Source: Streptomyces sp. PsTaAH-137 (GTDB taxonomy: Bacteria; Actinomycetota; Actinomycetes; Streptomycetales; Streptomycetaceae). From it: DNA of 64,000 nucleotides. The translations under genes and the position numbers were made by a program. Of this stretch, positions 55,289 to 63,636 are shown in pieces. The notes under the pieces are model-generated. The model was not told the DNA's origin. It saw only the letters and a program-made list of their open reading frames with translations, and ran no database searches. How positions within the stretch are numbered: position 1 is the stretch's first letter; each line of letters starts with the position of its first letter. The DNA is taken from positions 1 through 64,000 of the forward strand of contig NZ_QLLY01000020.1 of the NCBI RefSeq assembly GCF_003259365.1. The letters run 5' to 3'.

Positions 55289-55960
55289 GTGATCCAGGAA
55301 CTGTTCACCCCCTCCGTCCAGCACTGGCTCGACCTCGTCGGCATCTTCGTGTTCGCCATCTCCGGCGCGCTGATGGCCGTACGCAAGAACTGGGACGTCT
55401 TCGGCATCGGCGCCCTGGCCGAGGTCACCGCGCTGGGCGGAGGGCTGTTCCGCGATCTGGTCATCGGGGCCGTGCCGCCGGCCGCCTTCACCGACCTCGG
55501 CTACTTCATCACCCCGCTGTTCGCCGCCGCCCTCGTCTTCTTCCTGCACCCCGAGGTCGAACGCACCCAGGTCGCGGTGAACATCTTCGACGCGGCCGGC
55601 CTCGGCCTGTTCTGCGTCACCGGCACGACCAAGGCGTACGACTACGGGCTCGGCCTCACCTCGTCGGCCGTGCTCGGCCTGGCCACGGCGGTCGGCGGCG
55701 GTGTGCTGCGCGACATGGTCGCCAACGAGGTGCCGTCGCTCGTGCGCTGGGACCGCGACCTGTACGCCGTCCCCGCGATCGTCGGCGCCGTCATCGTGGT
55801 GCTCTGCATCCGCTTCGACGCGCTCAACGGGTTCACCAGCGGCGTCGCCGTGCTGACCGCCTTCATCCTGCGGCTGCTGGCGATGCGCTACCACTGGCGG
55901 GCGCCGCGCGCGTGGAACCGCAGGTCCACGGCGGTGGAGGTGCCGGAGGAGACACCGTGA
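55289..55960 (+). CDS. TRIC-family / UPF0126 membrane protein
   Basis: Polytopic membrane protein of 223 residues with two copies of the UPF0126 unit (each about 80 residues, with the GALAEVTALGGGLFRDL and GLATAVGGGVLRDM signatures), the prokaryotic TRIC channel fold; relatives conduct K+ and some are proposed amino-acid exporters. The GTG start at 55289 lies inside a small hairpin (ACCCGA at 55267-55272 with TCGGGT at 55285-55290), so start access may be structure-dependent. No ribosome site is visible. Confidence 0.85.
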   Translation: MIQELFTPSVQHWLDLVGIFVFAISGALMAVRKNWDVFGIGALAEVTALGGGLFRDLVIGAVPPAAFTDLGYFITPLFAAALVFFLHPEVERTQVAVNIFDAAGLGLFCVTGTTKAYDYGLGLTSSAVLGLATAVGGGVLRDMVANEVPSLVRWDRDLYAVPAIVGAVIVVLCIRFDALNGFTSGVAVLTAFILRLLAMRYHWRAPRAWNRRSTAVEVPEETP

Positions 55961-56022
55961 GGCTGTCGTGAGGACCGTCTCTAAAGCTACCGCTTAGTAA
56001 TGAGCTGTCGTACGCTTCCTGC

Positions 56023-56907
56023 ATGGCAGACGCAGCATCCACGCAGGCACCCACCGGCCCGGCCGCGATCGGCGACAGCGAGTTCGACCGCGACACCGCC
56101 GTCACCCGGCGCGATCCCGCCGTCCCCGGGGTCTACGACATCGAGCTGTCCGCCGGCTGGACGATCATCAACGCCGTCAACGGCGGCTATCTGCTCGCCG
56201 TGCTGGGCCGCGCGCTCGCCGACACCCTGCCGCACGCCGACCCGTTCACGATCTCGGCGCACTACCTGACCGCTTCCGTGGCGGGCCCCGCCGTGATCCG
56301 CACGGACGTGGTCCGCACCGGCCGCACCCTCTCCACCGGCCAGGCGTCCCTGTTCCAGTACGCGGAGGACGGCACCGAGGTCGAGCGGATCCGCGTCCTC
56401 GCCTCGTACGGCGACCTGGACGCGCTCCCCGACGACGTCCGCACCAGCGCCAAGCCGCCCGCCATGCCGCCGGTCGAGCAGTGCTTCGGCGCCGCCGACG
56501 CGCCCTCGGACGGTCCGCGCATCCCGGGCAGCTCGGCCATCACCGACCGCCTCGACGTGAAGCTGGACCCGGCGACCCTGGGCTGGGCCCTCGGTGCCCC
56601 CTCGGGCAAGGGCGAGATGCGGGCCTGGTTCGGCCTGGCCGACGGCCGGGACGCGGACCCGCTCTCCCTGCTCCTCACCGTGGACGCACTGCCGCCGACC
56701 GCGTTCGAGATGGGCCTCAAGGGCTGGGTCCCGACCGTCGAACTGACCGCCCACATCCGCTGCCGCCCGGCCCCCGGCCCCCTCCGCGTCTCGATCACGA
56801 CCCGCAACCTCGCGGGCGGCTTCCTGGAGGAGGACGCCGAGGTCTGGGACACCCAGGACCGCCTGGTCGCCCAGTCCCGCCAGCTGGCCCGCGTACGCCT
56901 GGGATAG
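56023..56907 (+). CDS. Acyl-CoA thioesterase family protein (double hotdog)
   Basis: Cytoplasmic protein of 294 residues with the two-hotdog layout of the TesB-like/DUF4442-type thioesterases: SAGWTIINAVNGGYLLAVLGRAL and ISAHYLTASVAGPAVIRTDVVRTGRTLSTGQASLFQ in the first half, LTVDALPPTAFEMGLKGWVPTVELTAHIRCRPAPGPLRV in the second, ending AEVWDTQDRLVAQSRQLA. It probably hydrolyses acyl-CoA; chain length unknown. The upstream region has CTAAAGCTACCGCTTAGTAA (55980-55999), an imperfect dyad that could bind a TetR-type fatty-acid regulator (inference). Confidence 0.85.
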   Translation: MADAASTQAPTGPAAIGDSEFDRDTAVTRRDPAVPGVYDIELSAGWTIINAVNGGYLLAVLGRALADTLPHADPFTISAHYLTASVAGPAVIRTDVVRTGRTLSTGQASLFQYAEDGTEVERIRVLASYGDLDALPDDVRTSAKPPAMPPVEQCFGAADAPSDGPRIPGSSAITDRLDVKLDPATLGWALGAPSGKGEMRAWFGLADGRDADPLSLLLTVDALPPTAFEMGLKGWVPTVELTAHIRCRPAPGPLRVSITTRNLAGGFLEEDAEVWDTQDRLVAQSRQLARVRLG

Positions 56908-56914
56908 CCGCGAC

Positions 56915-57781
56915 TCAGGGGCGCGGGGAACCGCGCAACGGTCCCAGGAACTCCAGCAGCGCACCCGTGAGCTCGGCCGGAGCGTCCTCCTGGACGAGGT
57001 GCCCTGCCCCCTCGATGATCCGCAGCCCGGCACCGGGAATCATCGCGGCCAGCTCCCGCCCGCGGTCGACCGGAATCCAGGTGTCCTCGGCGCCCCAGCA
57101 CACCAGAACGGGCAGCTCCAACTCCCCGTAACGGCCCTGGATGTCGTCGGTGAACCGCTGGTCGTTCTGCTCGATCTGCCGGTAGAAGGCGTCCCGTCCG
57201 GCCTCGGTCAGCCAGGGCGCGACCAGCCGCGCGTGGATGTCGGGCCGCAGCCCGGGGTGACTGCACGAGCTGATGTAGCGGTGCACGAGCGCCTCGTGCA
57301 GCTCGCCGGGCAACTGCCGGAAGACGTCGCCGTGTTCGGCGAGCAGCCGGTACGTGGGCGAGCCCCAGGGGGCCAGCGCCACGGGATCCACGAGCGCGAG
57401 CCGGGAGTAGGCGGCCCCGTGCAACAGGTGCGCGCGCAGGGCGACGGCGCCGCCGAAGTCATGGGCGACGACGGCGGGCGCCGGGCCCCCGGGGCCCAGG
57501 CCCCAGTGCTCCAGCAGCTCGGTGAGGACACGGGCCTGGACGTCGAGGCCGACACGCTGCCCGGAGCGCATCTCCGAGGCGCCGTAGCCGGGCAGGTCCC
57601 AGACGTACACGCGGAATCGGGCGGCGAGGGCCCGCGCGGGGGCGCGCCACACGTAGGACGAGAACGGGGTGCCGTGGACGAGGACGACGGGCGGGGCGTC
57701 CGGGGCGCCGAGCACGCTCCAGCGGACCTCTCCGGACGAGCCGATGAAGCCGTGGTCGAGTGTCCAGTCGGCTGCTGTCAT
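56915..57781 (-). CDS. Alpha/beta hydrolase, haloalkane dehalogenase-like
   Basis: 288-residue alpha/beta hydrolase without signal peptide. VLVHGTPFSSYVWR supplies the oxyanion hole; the nucleophile elbow is VVAHDFGGAVALRA with Asp in place of Ser, as in haloalkane dehalogenases and epoxide hydrolases; the acid is in CWGAEDTWIP and the base in EGAGHLVQED. DLPGYGASE after strand 5 is common to this group. The TetR gene lies 18 bp upstream on the same strand, so the two are probably co-transcribed and the hydrolase may act on the regulator's ligand. Confidence 0.87.
   Translation of the reverse strand: MTAADWTLDHGFIGSSGEVRWSVLGAPDAPPVVLVHGTPFSSYVWRAPARALAARFRVYVWDLPGYGASEMRSGQRVGLDVQARVLTELLEHWGLGPGGPAPAVVAHDFGGAVALRAHLLHGAAYSRLALVDPVALAPWGSPTYRLLAEHGDVFRQLPGELHEALVHRYISSCSHPGLRPDIHARLVAPWLTEAGRDAFYRQIEQNDQRFTDDIQGRYGELELPVLVCWGAEDTWIPVDRGRELAAMIPGAGLRIIEGAGHLVQEDAPAELTGALLEFLGPLRGSPRP
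56918..56940 (+). repeat. Dispersed intergenic repeat, copy 3 (diverged)
   Basis: Shares GGGGCGCGGGGAAC and the CTCA before it with the other copies but differs in the second half. It overlaps the 3' end of the leftward hydrolase gene, so the element here is partly coding. Confidence 0.6.
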
Positions 57782-57799
57782 GACCGTAAGGCTAGTTGC

Positions 57800-58423
57800 T
57801 CATGACGCGTCCAGCCAGTGCCTGCGCCCCAGGCTCACCAGCCTCAACTGCCGCTCCGCGAGCGCCGCCGCGCGGGGAGAGTCGGCCGGGGGAGTGGTGA
57901 GGAAGGCGGCGGCCGCCATCATCATGTGGTCCACGTACAGGCCGGCCAGCATCAGCAGATCGTCCTCGCTCCACCCCGCCGACTCGGGATCCCGGCGCAG
58001 GCCCGCCCGCACCTCCTCGGCGAACTGCCCGAACTGGGCGGCGATCGCCTCCCGTACCCGCTGCACCCCGCCGTGCCGCTCGCGCGCGATGAACCGCACA
58101 TGGGCCGGGTGCGCGCGCACGTGCGCGGCGATCAACTCCACGGTCCGCGCGATGCGTTCGTCGCTGTCCCAGGTCGCCGTCAGCAGCTCCGAGACGACCA
58201 CGTGCAGACTGCCGACCGCCTCCTCCACCAGCGCGGTCCCGAGATCGGCGATCGAGTCGAAGTGCCGGTAGAACGCGGTCGGCGCCATGCCCACGGCCCG
58301 GGTCACCTCGCGCAGCCCCAGGCTGCTGAGGCTCTGCTCCTCCAGCAGCTCCAGCGCCGCGTCGAGCAGCGCCTGCCGGGTCTTCTGTTTCTGCGCCTGA
58401 CGGCTGCCGAGGGTGTGACTCAT
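57800..58423 (-). CDS. TetR family transcriptional regulator
   Basis: 207-residue repressor-type regulator. The HTH is in TRQALLDAALELLEEQSLSSLGLREVTRAVGMAPTAFYRHFDSIADL, very close to the consensus of the FabR/DesT-like group (AFYRHF). The C-terminal ligand domain is helical with no recognisable effector signature. The start at 58423 directly follows the divergent intergenic region that contains two inverted ACAACTGTTC sites, one near each gene, which are likely its operators. The FabR-like helix and the small membrane proteins next door hint at a lipid or membrane signal (inference). Confidence 0.92.
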   Translation of the reverse strand: MSHTLGSRQAQKQKTRQALLDAALELLEEQSLSSLGLREVTRAVGMAPTAFYRHFDSIADLGTALVEEAVGSLHVVVSELLTATWDSDERIARTVELIAAHVRAHPAHVRFIARERHGGVQRVREAIAAQFGQFAEEVRAGLRRDPESAGWSEDDLLMLAGLYVDHMMMAAAAFLTTPPADSPRAAALAERQLRLVSLGRRHWLDAS

Positions 58424-58435
58424 GTCATCCAGTTA

Positions 58436-58500
58436 ACAACTGTTCTCCGTAATTGGACACCCGGGTGCGCGGTTAGACTCAATAGTCAGTGAACAGTTGT
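58436..58500. promoter_or_regulatory. Paired inverted operator candidates between TetR gene and small membrane gene
   Basis: ACAACTGTTC at 58436-58445 and its exact complement-inverse GAACAGTTGT at 58491-58500 face each other across 45 bp. Each lies about the same distance from its own gene (13 and 24 nt). The left copy is within a larger dyad CAGTT-AAC-AACTG. A rightward -10 candidate TAGACT is at 58474. Confidence 0.65.
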
Positions 58501-58523
58501 AACCCAACTCTGAGAGGTTTCCC

Positions 58524-58679
58524 GTGCTGTTCCTCGTAGTGGCCCTGCTGCTCCTGGGCTTCGCCCTCGGCACCGTCGCCCACGCACCGCTGTCCTTCAC
58601 GCTCGTGGCCGCCGCCGTCATCGGCGTCTGGCTGGCCGTCTTCGCCGTGCGCGAGCGCGGTCGCCGCCACCAGCACTGA
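58524..58679 (+). CDS. Small membrane protein, 51 residues
   Basis: Short hydrophobic protein starting at GTG 58524 with GAGAGG 7 nt upstream. Two transmembrane helices are visible: FLVVALLLLGFALGTVA and LSFTLVAAAVIGVWLAVFAV, with a basic cytoplasmic end (RERGRRHQH). I do not recognise a function. Its promoter region is shared with the divergent TetR gene and a DUF4190-type protein follows 32 bp later, so the two small membrane genes are probably one regulated unit. Confidence 0.8.
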   Translation: MLFLVVALLLLGFALGTVAHAPLSFTLVAAAVIGVWLAVFAVRERGRRHQH

Positions 58680-58711
58680 GTACGCAACCAGTCCATTCAG
58701 GGGGTACCACC

Positions 58712-58996
58712 ATGCAGCTCACCGCACAGGCGCCGACCAAGGCCGCCCGGCCCGCCGGACGCCGTGACACCGACGGCATGGCCGTCGCCTCGTTCGTCCT
58801 CGGCCTCGTCGGCCTGCTCGTCATGAACGTCTTCCTCGGCCCCGTCGCGATCGTCCTCGCGGGCCTCGCGCTGTGGCGCGGCACCGAGCGGCGCGGCCGG
58901 GCCCTGCTCGGTCTCGGCCTCGGTGTCGCCGACCTCGTCGTGCTCGGCGCCCTCGTCGCCGCCGACGGCACGTTCTCCTGGAGCATCACGGGCTGA
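58712..58996 (+). CDS. DUF4190-type small membrane protein
   Basis: 94 residues: a polar N-terminus, then MAVASFVLGLVGLLVMNVFLGPVAIVLAGLALWRGTERRGRALLGLGLGVADLVVL, the two-helix DUF4190 pattern with the Arg/Gly-rich turn between helices. Function unknown. The ATG at 58712 is preceded by CAGGGGG. Likely co-transcribed with the 51-residue protein upstream. Confidence 0.82.
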   Translation: MQLTAQAPTKAARPAGRRDTDGMAVASFVLGLVGLLVMNVFLGPVAIVLAGLALWRGTERRGRALLGLGLGVADLVVLGALVAADGTFSWSITG

Positions 58997-59078
58997 CGCC
59001 CCTGGTGGGCCGCGCGTGGGAACGGGACCCCATGCGGCGGCCGAAGGGCTCCGGCGGGCTCGTAGAATCGTGCCCACC

Positions 59079-60248
59079 ATGGCTTACCTCGACCACGCCG
59101 CGACCACCCCGATGCTTCCGGAGGCGGTCGAGGCGCTGACCGCCCAGCTCGCCGTCACCGGCAACGCCTCGTCCCTGCACGCCGCCGGACGCCGCGCCCG
59201 CCGCACGGTCGAGGAGTCCCGCGAGACCCTCGCCGAGTCGCTCGGCGCCCGCCCCAGCGAGGTCGTCTTCACCTCGGGCGGCACCGAGGCCGACAACCTC
59301 GCCGTCAAGGGCCTGTACTGGGCCCGCCGCGCCGCCGACCCGGCCCGCACCCGCGTCCTGTCCAGCCCCGTCGAGCACCACGCCGTCCTCGACGCCGTGC
59401 ACTGGCTCGCCGAGCACGAGGGTGCCACCGTCGAGTACCTCCCCGTCGACGCGCACGGCCGCGTCCACGCCGAGGCGCTCCGGGACGCGATCGGGCGCAA
59501 CCCGGCCGATGTCGCCCTGGCCACCGTCATGTGGGCCAACAATGAGATCGGCACCATCCAGCCGGTGCGCGAACTCGCCGACGTGGCACAGGAGTTCGAC
59601 ATCCCGCTGCACGCCGACGCGGTCCAGGCCTACGGCCAGATCCCGGTCGACTTCGCGGCCTCCGGCCTCGCGGCGATGACCGTGTCCGGCCACAAGATCG
59701 GCGGCCCGTACGGCATCGGCGCGCTGCTGCTCGGCCGCGAGTACACGCCCGTACCCGTCCTGCACGGCGGCGGCCAGGAGCGGCACGTCCGCTCCGGCAC
59801 CCTCGACGTCCCCGCCATCGCCTCCTTCGCGACGGCGGGCCGGCTGGCCCACGAGCACCGTGACCGGTTCGCCCGCGAGATCGGCGCGCTGCGGGACGAC
59901 CTGGTCACCGCGGTGCGCACCGCGGTCCCCGAGGCGATCCTCGGCGGCGACCCGGCCCCCGGCGGCCGCCTCCCCGCCAACGCCCACTTCACCTTCCCCG
60001 GCTGCGAGGGCGACTCCCTGCTCCTCCTCCTGGACGCGCAGGGCATCGAGTGCTCCACCGGCTCGGCCTGCACCGCGGGCATCGCCCAGCCCAGCCACGT
60101 CCTCCTCGCCACCGGCACCGACCCCGACCTGGCCCGCGGCACGCTGCGCTTCTCCCTCGGCCACACCTCGACGAGCGCCGACGTCGAGGCGGTCGCGAAG
60201 GCGATCGGCCCGGCGGCGGAACGCGCCCGCACGGCCGGCCTGAGCTGA
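59079..60248 (+). CDS. Cysteine desulfurase (IscS/NifS family)
   Basis: PLP enzyme that takes sulfur from cysteine for tRNA thiolation and Fe-S clusters; 389 residues. YLDHAATTPMLPEAVEAL at the start, HHAVLDA, NNEIGTIQP, the PLP lysine in VSGHKIGGPYGIG (Lys206), and the catalytic loop IECSTGSACTAG with Cys in both usual positions (325 and 331). The ATG has no ribosome site; a TAGAAT -10 at 59063-59068 would put the transcription start within a few nt of the ATG, suggesting a leaderless or nearly leaderless mRNA. mnmA lies 0.8 kb downstream, fitting a sulfur relay to tRNA U34. Confidence 0.94.
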   Translation: MAYLDHAATTPMLPEAVEALTAQLAVTGNASSLHAAGRRARRTVEESRETLAESLGARPSEVVFTSGGTEADNLAVKGLYWARRAADPARTRVLSSPVEHHAVLDAVHWLAEHEGATVEYLPVDAHGRVHAEALRDAIGRNPADVALATVMWANNEIGTIQPVRELADVAQEFDIPLHADAVQAYGQIPVDFAASGLAAMTVSGHKIGGPYGIGALLLGREYTPVPVLHGGGQERHVRSGTLDVPAIASFATAGRLAHEHRDRFAREIGALRDDLVTAVRTAVPEAILGGDPAPGGRLPANAHFTFPGCEGDSLLLLLDAQGIECSTGSACTAGIAQPSHVLLATGTDPDLARGTLRFSLGHTSTSADVEAVAKAIGPAAERARTAGLS

Positions 60249-60252
60249 CCCG

Positions 60253-60978
60253 TCAGGCCTTCGCCGACCCGGGACGCCTGTCCGTCCGGGTCGGCCTGTT
60301 CGCCTTGTAGGCCGCCCGTACGAGCTTCATGTACCGGTCCCAGTCCCAGTGCGGCCCGGGATCGGTGTGGTCGGTGCCCGGTACCTCCACGTGCCCGATG
60401 ATGTGCTTGCGGTCCACCGGTATCCCGTACCGTCTGCAGATCCCCGCGGTCAGCTTCGCCGAGGCCGCGTACATCGCGTCGGTGAAGTCCTCCGGCCGGT
60501 CCACGAAGCCTTCGTGCTCGATGCCGATGCTGCGCTGGTTGTAGTCCCTGTTCCCCGCGTGGAACGCGACGTCCAGCTCCCGGATCATCTGCGCGATGTG
60601 CCCGTCCTTGCGCACGACGTAGTGCGCGGACGCCCCGTGCCACGGGTCCTTGAACACCTGCAGCGTGCCGCTGTAACTGCCCTGCGTGACATGGATGACG
60701 ACCATGTCGATCGGGTAGTCCGCGGGGCGGTCCGCCCGCCGCCAGTTCGCCGCGGCCGCCGCCACCCACTCCGCGCCCTTGAAGTCCACCTCGCCCGCCG
60801 TGCGCGGCTTGTCCACGCCGGGCATCTGCCACCACATCCGGGCGAGATCACCGCGCGCCAGCACACCGACACCCACGGCCGACACCAGCCCGCCGACGAT
60901 CAAGGTCCGCCGGCTGACGCCCCGGTCACGGTCCTTGCCACCCGACCCCTGCTTCCCCACGCGGCGCCCCCGTCCCAC
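60253..60978 (-). CDS. N-acetylmuramoyl-L-alanine amidase (Amidase_2), exported
   Basis: Cleaves the bond between MurNAc and the stem peptide, 241 residues. The N-terminus has a twin-arginine-like signal (GVSRRTLIVGGLVSAVGVGVLA), so export by Tat is likely. The Amidase_2 domain shows zinc ligands and active-site residues: VVIHVTQGSYSG (His), GIEHEGFV (Glu), KHIIGHVEVPGTDHTDPGPHWDW (His, Asp/His). The start may be GTG 60978 or GTG 60960. It is inserted between the cysteine desulfurase gene (4 bp between stops) and mnmA on the opposite strand. Confidence 0.9.
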   Translation of the reverse strand: MGRGRRVGKQGSGGKDRDRGVSRRTLIVGGLVSAVGVGVLARGDLARMWWQMPGVDKPRTAGEVDFKGAEWVAAAAANWRRADRPADYPIDMVVIHVTQGSYSGTLQVFKDPWHGASAHYVVRKDGHIAQMIRELDVAFHAGNRDYNQRSIGIEHEGFVDRPEDFTDAMYAASAKLTAGICRRYGIPVDRKHIIGHVEVPGTDHTDPGPHWDWDRYMKLVRAAYKANRPTRTDRRPGSAKA

Positions 60979-61049
60979 CTTTCGCGTACATGTTCCATAA
61001 CGGATATCGGAGCGATTCGGTTCCAGGCTCCCCGTACTCTGTTAGTGCT

Positions 61050-62198
61050 ATGACTTCCCAGACCTCGCACGCAGCGCAGCGCCCCGCCCAGGACCGCCCC
61101 CTCCGCGTTCTCGCCGCCATGTCCGGCGGCGTCGACTCCGCCGTCGCGGCTGCCCGCGCCGCGGAAGCCGGCCACGACGTGACAGGCGTCCACCTCGCCC
61201 TGTCGGCGAACCCGCAGTCGTTCCGCACCGGCGCCCGTGGCTGTTGCACCATCGAGGACTCCCGCGACGCGCGCCGCGCGGCGGACGTCATCGGCATCCC
61301 GTTCTACGTCTGGGACCTCGCCGACCGCTTCCGCGAGGACGTCGTCGAGGACTTCGTCGCCGAGTACGAGGCCGGGCGCACCCCGAACCCGTGCCTGCGC
61401 TGCAACGAGAAGATCAAGTTCGCCGCGCTGCTCGACAAGGCGCTGGCCCTCGGCTTCGACGCGGTCTGCACGGGCCACTACGCGCAGGTGATCGTCAACG
61501 AGAACGGCGACCGCGAGCTGCACCGCGCGGCCGACATGGCCAAGGACCAGAGCTATGTCCTCGGCGTCCTGGACGACCGCCAGCTCGCCCACGCGATGTT
61601 CCCGCTCGGCGACACCGAGACGACGAAGGACGAGATCCGCGCGGAGGCCGAGCGCCGCGGCCTCGCCGTCGCCAAGAAGCCCGACTCCCACGACATCTGC
61701 TTCATCGCCGACGGCGACACCCAGGGCTTCCTGGCCTCCCGCCTCGGCAAGGCGGAGGGCGACATCGTTGACGAGTCGGGCACCAAGCTGGGCACCCACG
61801 AGGGCGCGTACGGCTACACCATCGGCCAGCGCAAGGGCCTGCGCATCGGCACCCCGGCCCCCGACGGCAAGCCCCGCTACGTCCTGGACATCTCCCCGGT
61901 GAACAACACGGTGACGGTGGGCCCGGTGGCCGCCCTCGACGTGTCCGCCCTGACCGCGATCAAGCCCCGCTGGTGCGGCGCGGCCCCCACGGGCCCCGGC
62001 ACGTACACGGCCCAGCTCCGCGCCCACGGCGGCGAGACCGAGGTGACGGCGGAGCTGGTCGACGACGAGCTGCGGGTGTCCTTCGACGCCCCGGTGCGCG
62101 GCGTCGCGCCCGGCCAGGCGATCGTGCTCTACGCGGGCACGCGCGTGGTCGGCTCGGCGACGATCGCGACGACCGACCGGGCGACGGCGGTCGCCTAG
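61050..62198 (+). CDS. mnmA: tRNA-specific 2-thiouridylase MnmA
   Basis: Thiolates U34 of tRNA-Lys, -Glu and -Gln. 382 residues: PP-loop AAMSGGVDSAVAA, first catalytic Cys in NPCLRCNEKIKF, second in SHDICFIADGD, and YTIGQRKGL, all canonical. The start at ATG 61050 has no ribosome site; TACTCT/TTAGTG sequences just before it suggest a short-leader transcript. Works with the cysteine desulfurase encoded at 59079. Its TAG stop overlaps the stop codon of the convergent next gene. Confidence 0.95.
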   Translation: MTSQTSHAAQRPAQDRPLRVLAAMSGGVDSAVAAARAAEAGHDVTGVHLALSANPQSFRTGARGCCTIEDSRDARRAADVIGIPFYVWDLADRFREDVVEDFVAEYEAGRTPNPCLRCNEKIKFAALLDKALALGFDAVCTGHYAQVIVNENGDRELHRAADMAKDQSYVLGVLDDRQLAHAMFPLGDTETTKDEIRAEAERRGLAVAKKPDSHDICFIADGDTQGFLASRLGKAEGDIVDESGTKLGTHEGAYGYTIGQRKGLRIGTPAPDGKPRYVLDISPVNNTVTVGPVAALDVSALTAIKPRWCGAAPTGPGTYTAQLRAHGGETEVTAELVDDELRVSFDAPVRGVAPGQAIVLYAGTRVVGSATIATTDRATAVA

Positions 62199-62593
62199 CC
62201 GCTGACCCGGCCCGCCAGATAGTGGTGGAGCACCCCCGCGAGGTCGGTGCTCCACTGCGTCGCCACGGAGCGGCGGCGGGCCCGGACCCGGCACTCGTAG
62301 ACCGGGCCGTCCGTCATCACCGCGGTCACGTACAGGCCGTCCGGCACGGGCTGGAACCGCACCGTGCGCACATACGCCCACGGGAGGTCGATCCCGTGCG
62401 GCCCCTGCTCGAAGTGGACGCCGTCGGAGTCGACCACCAGTCCGTTGTGGTCGTCGGCGGCGATGAACTCGGGGCCCGGAGCGGGGCCCACCGCCGGGGG
62501 CACGGACGGCGGCGGGGGAAAGACCGGCGGATGCGCGGGCGGCGGCCCGAAGCCGCCCTGGGGAACGTTCTGCTGCCCGTCGCCGTACGTCAT
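62195..62593 (-). CDS. Hypothetical protein with Pro-rich N-terminus
   Basis: 132 residues, no family recognised. Residues 1-45 are Pro/Gly-rich and disordered (GGFGPPPAHPPVFPPPPSVP); the rest is a compact beta-type domain (NGLVVDSDGVHFEQGPHGIDLPWAYVRTVRF, VYECRVRARRRSVATQW, DLAGVLHHYLAG), similar to PH-like domains that follow Pro-rich stretches in other actinobacterial proteins. The ATG at 62593 has GAAGGGTGAGA upstream. Its stop codon overlaps that of mnmA on the opposite strand. Confidence 0.75.
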   Translation of the reverse strand: MTYGDGQQNVPQGGFGPPPAHPPVFPPPPSVPPAVGPAPGPEFIAADDHNGLVVDSDGVHFEQGPHGIDLPWAYVRTVRFQPVPDGLYVTAVMTDGPVYECRVRARRRSVATQWSTDLAGVLHHYLAGRVSG

Positions 62594-62669
62594 GACGGTC
62601 TCACCCTTCGCCGCGCGCGGTGTCTCTGCGTGTCCCCGTATTCGACCACGCCCCACGCGGTGGCAGTCC

Positions 62670-62999
62670 CTAGTCGGCGTCGACCTGGGTCTCGTAGAAG
62701 CACAAGTGGCCCTTGATCGCCGCCACCCCGGGCTTCGGCTCCTCGTACGCCCACACCAGGTCCTGGGCGCCGGGCAGCGACCAGTAGGAGGCGTGGCCCT
62801 TGAAGGGGCAGTACGTCGTGGTGTCCGACGGCGTCAGCAGCTCGGTCCGCACATCCTCCGGAGGGATGTAGTGCCGCTCCGGACAGCCGGTCTCCTTCAG
62901 CAGCAGCGCCCTCGTGCTGTCGGCCAGCACCTCCCCGTCCCGGACGACGCGCACGCGCCGTGCATCCTGCTCGATCGTGATCGTATGTCCATCAGCCAT
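62670..62999 (-). CDS. DUF427 domain protein
   Basis: 109 residues made of one DUF427 domain: RVRVVRDGEVLADSTRALLLKETGCPERHYIPPEDV, then TTYCPFKGHASYWSL and DLVWAYEEPKPGVAAIKGHLCFYE. The conserved YCPFKG and the final Cys are in place. Function unknown; the family is widespread in actinobacteria. Longer in-frame starts exist upstream to 63962 but run antisense to the LOG-family gene. Divergent from that gene with a 75-bp gap. Confidence 0.88.
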   Translation of the reverse strand: MADGHTITIEQDARRVRVVRDGEVLADSTRALLLKETGCPERHYIPPEDVRTELLTPSDTTTYCPFKGHASYWSLPGAQDLVWAYEEPKPGVAAIKGHLCFYETQVDAD

Positions 63000-63074
63000 G
63001 ACTGTGTCAGCGCTCACACGGGCCGGGTTCTTCCCGGTGCGGCCGCCCGATCGCGGGCCCGTACCGTGAACACC

Positions 63075-63620
63075 ATGAACATCTGCGTCTTCCTCTCCGC
63101 CGCCGACCTCGACGACCGCTACACCGCGCCCGCCCGTGAATTCGCCGAGCTCCTCGGCAGGGGCGGGCACACCCTCGTGTGGGGCGGCAGCGAGAGCGGG
63201 CTGATGAAGGTCGTCGCCGACGGGGTGCACGAGAGCGGCGGGGGACTGGTCGGGGTCTCCGTGGAGTTCCTCGCCGCCAAGGCGCGGGCAGTGACCGCGC
63301 CCGACGAGATGGTCGTCGCTGCCGACCTCGCCGAGCGCAAGCGGCTGCTCCTGGAGAAGTCCGACGCCGTCGTGGTCATGGTGGGCGGCACCGGGACGCT
63401 CGACGAGGCCACCGAGATCCTGGAGCTGAAGAAGCACGGGAAGACCGACAAGCCCATCGTGCTGCTCAACTCGGCGGGGTTCTACGACGGCCTCAAGGAG
63501 CAGTTCCGGCGCATGGAGGACGAGGGATTCCTGCCGATCCCCCTCACCGACCTGGTGTTCTTCGCCGAGGAGCCGGTCGGCGCCCTCGCCTACCTCGAAG
63601 AGTCGTACGGGCAGCGGTAG
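63075..63620 (+). CDS. LOG family protein (TIGR00730-type nucleotide phosphoribohydrolase)
   Basis: 181-residue Rossmann-like protein. The nucleotide-binding GGSESGLMKVVADG and the catalytic-type VGGTGTLDEATEILELKKHG (PGGxGTxxE in the family, with Val-Gly-Gly here) identify the LOG/TIGR00730 group, which releases ribose-5-phosphate from nucleoside monophosphates, including cytokinin precursors. The physiological substrate in Streptomyces is not known. The ATG is 13 nt after a GTACCGTGAA stretch with no clear ribosome site. Confidence 0.9.
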   Translation: MNICVFLSAADLDDRYTAPAREFAELLGRGGHTLVWGGSESGLMKVVADGVHESGGGLVGVSVEFLAAKARAVTAPDEMVVAADLAERKRLLLEKSDAVVVMVGGTGTLDEATEILELKKHGKTDKPIVLLNSAGFYDGLKEQFRRMEDEGFLPIPLTDLVFFAEEPVGALAYLEESYGQR

Positions 63621-63636
63621 TGCGAGCATGGCGCCC

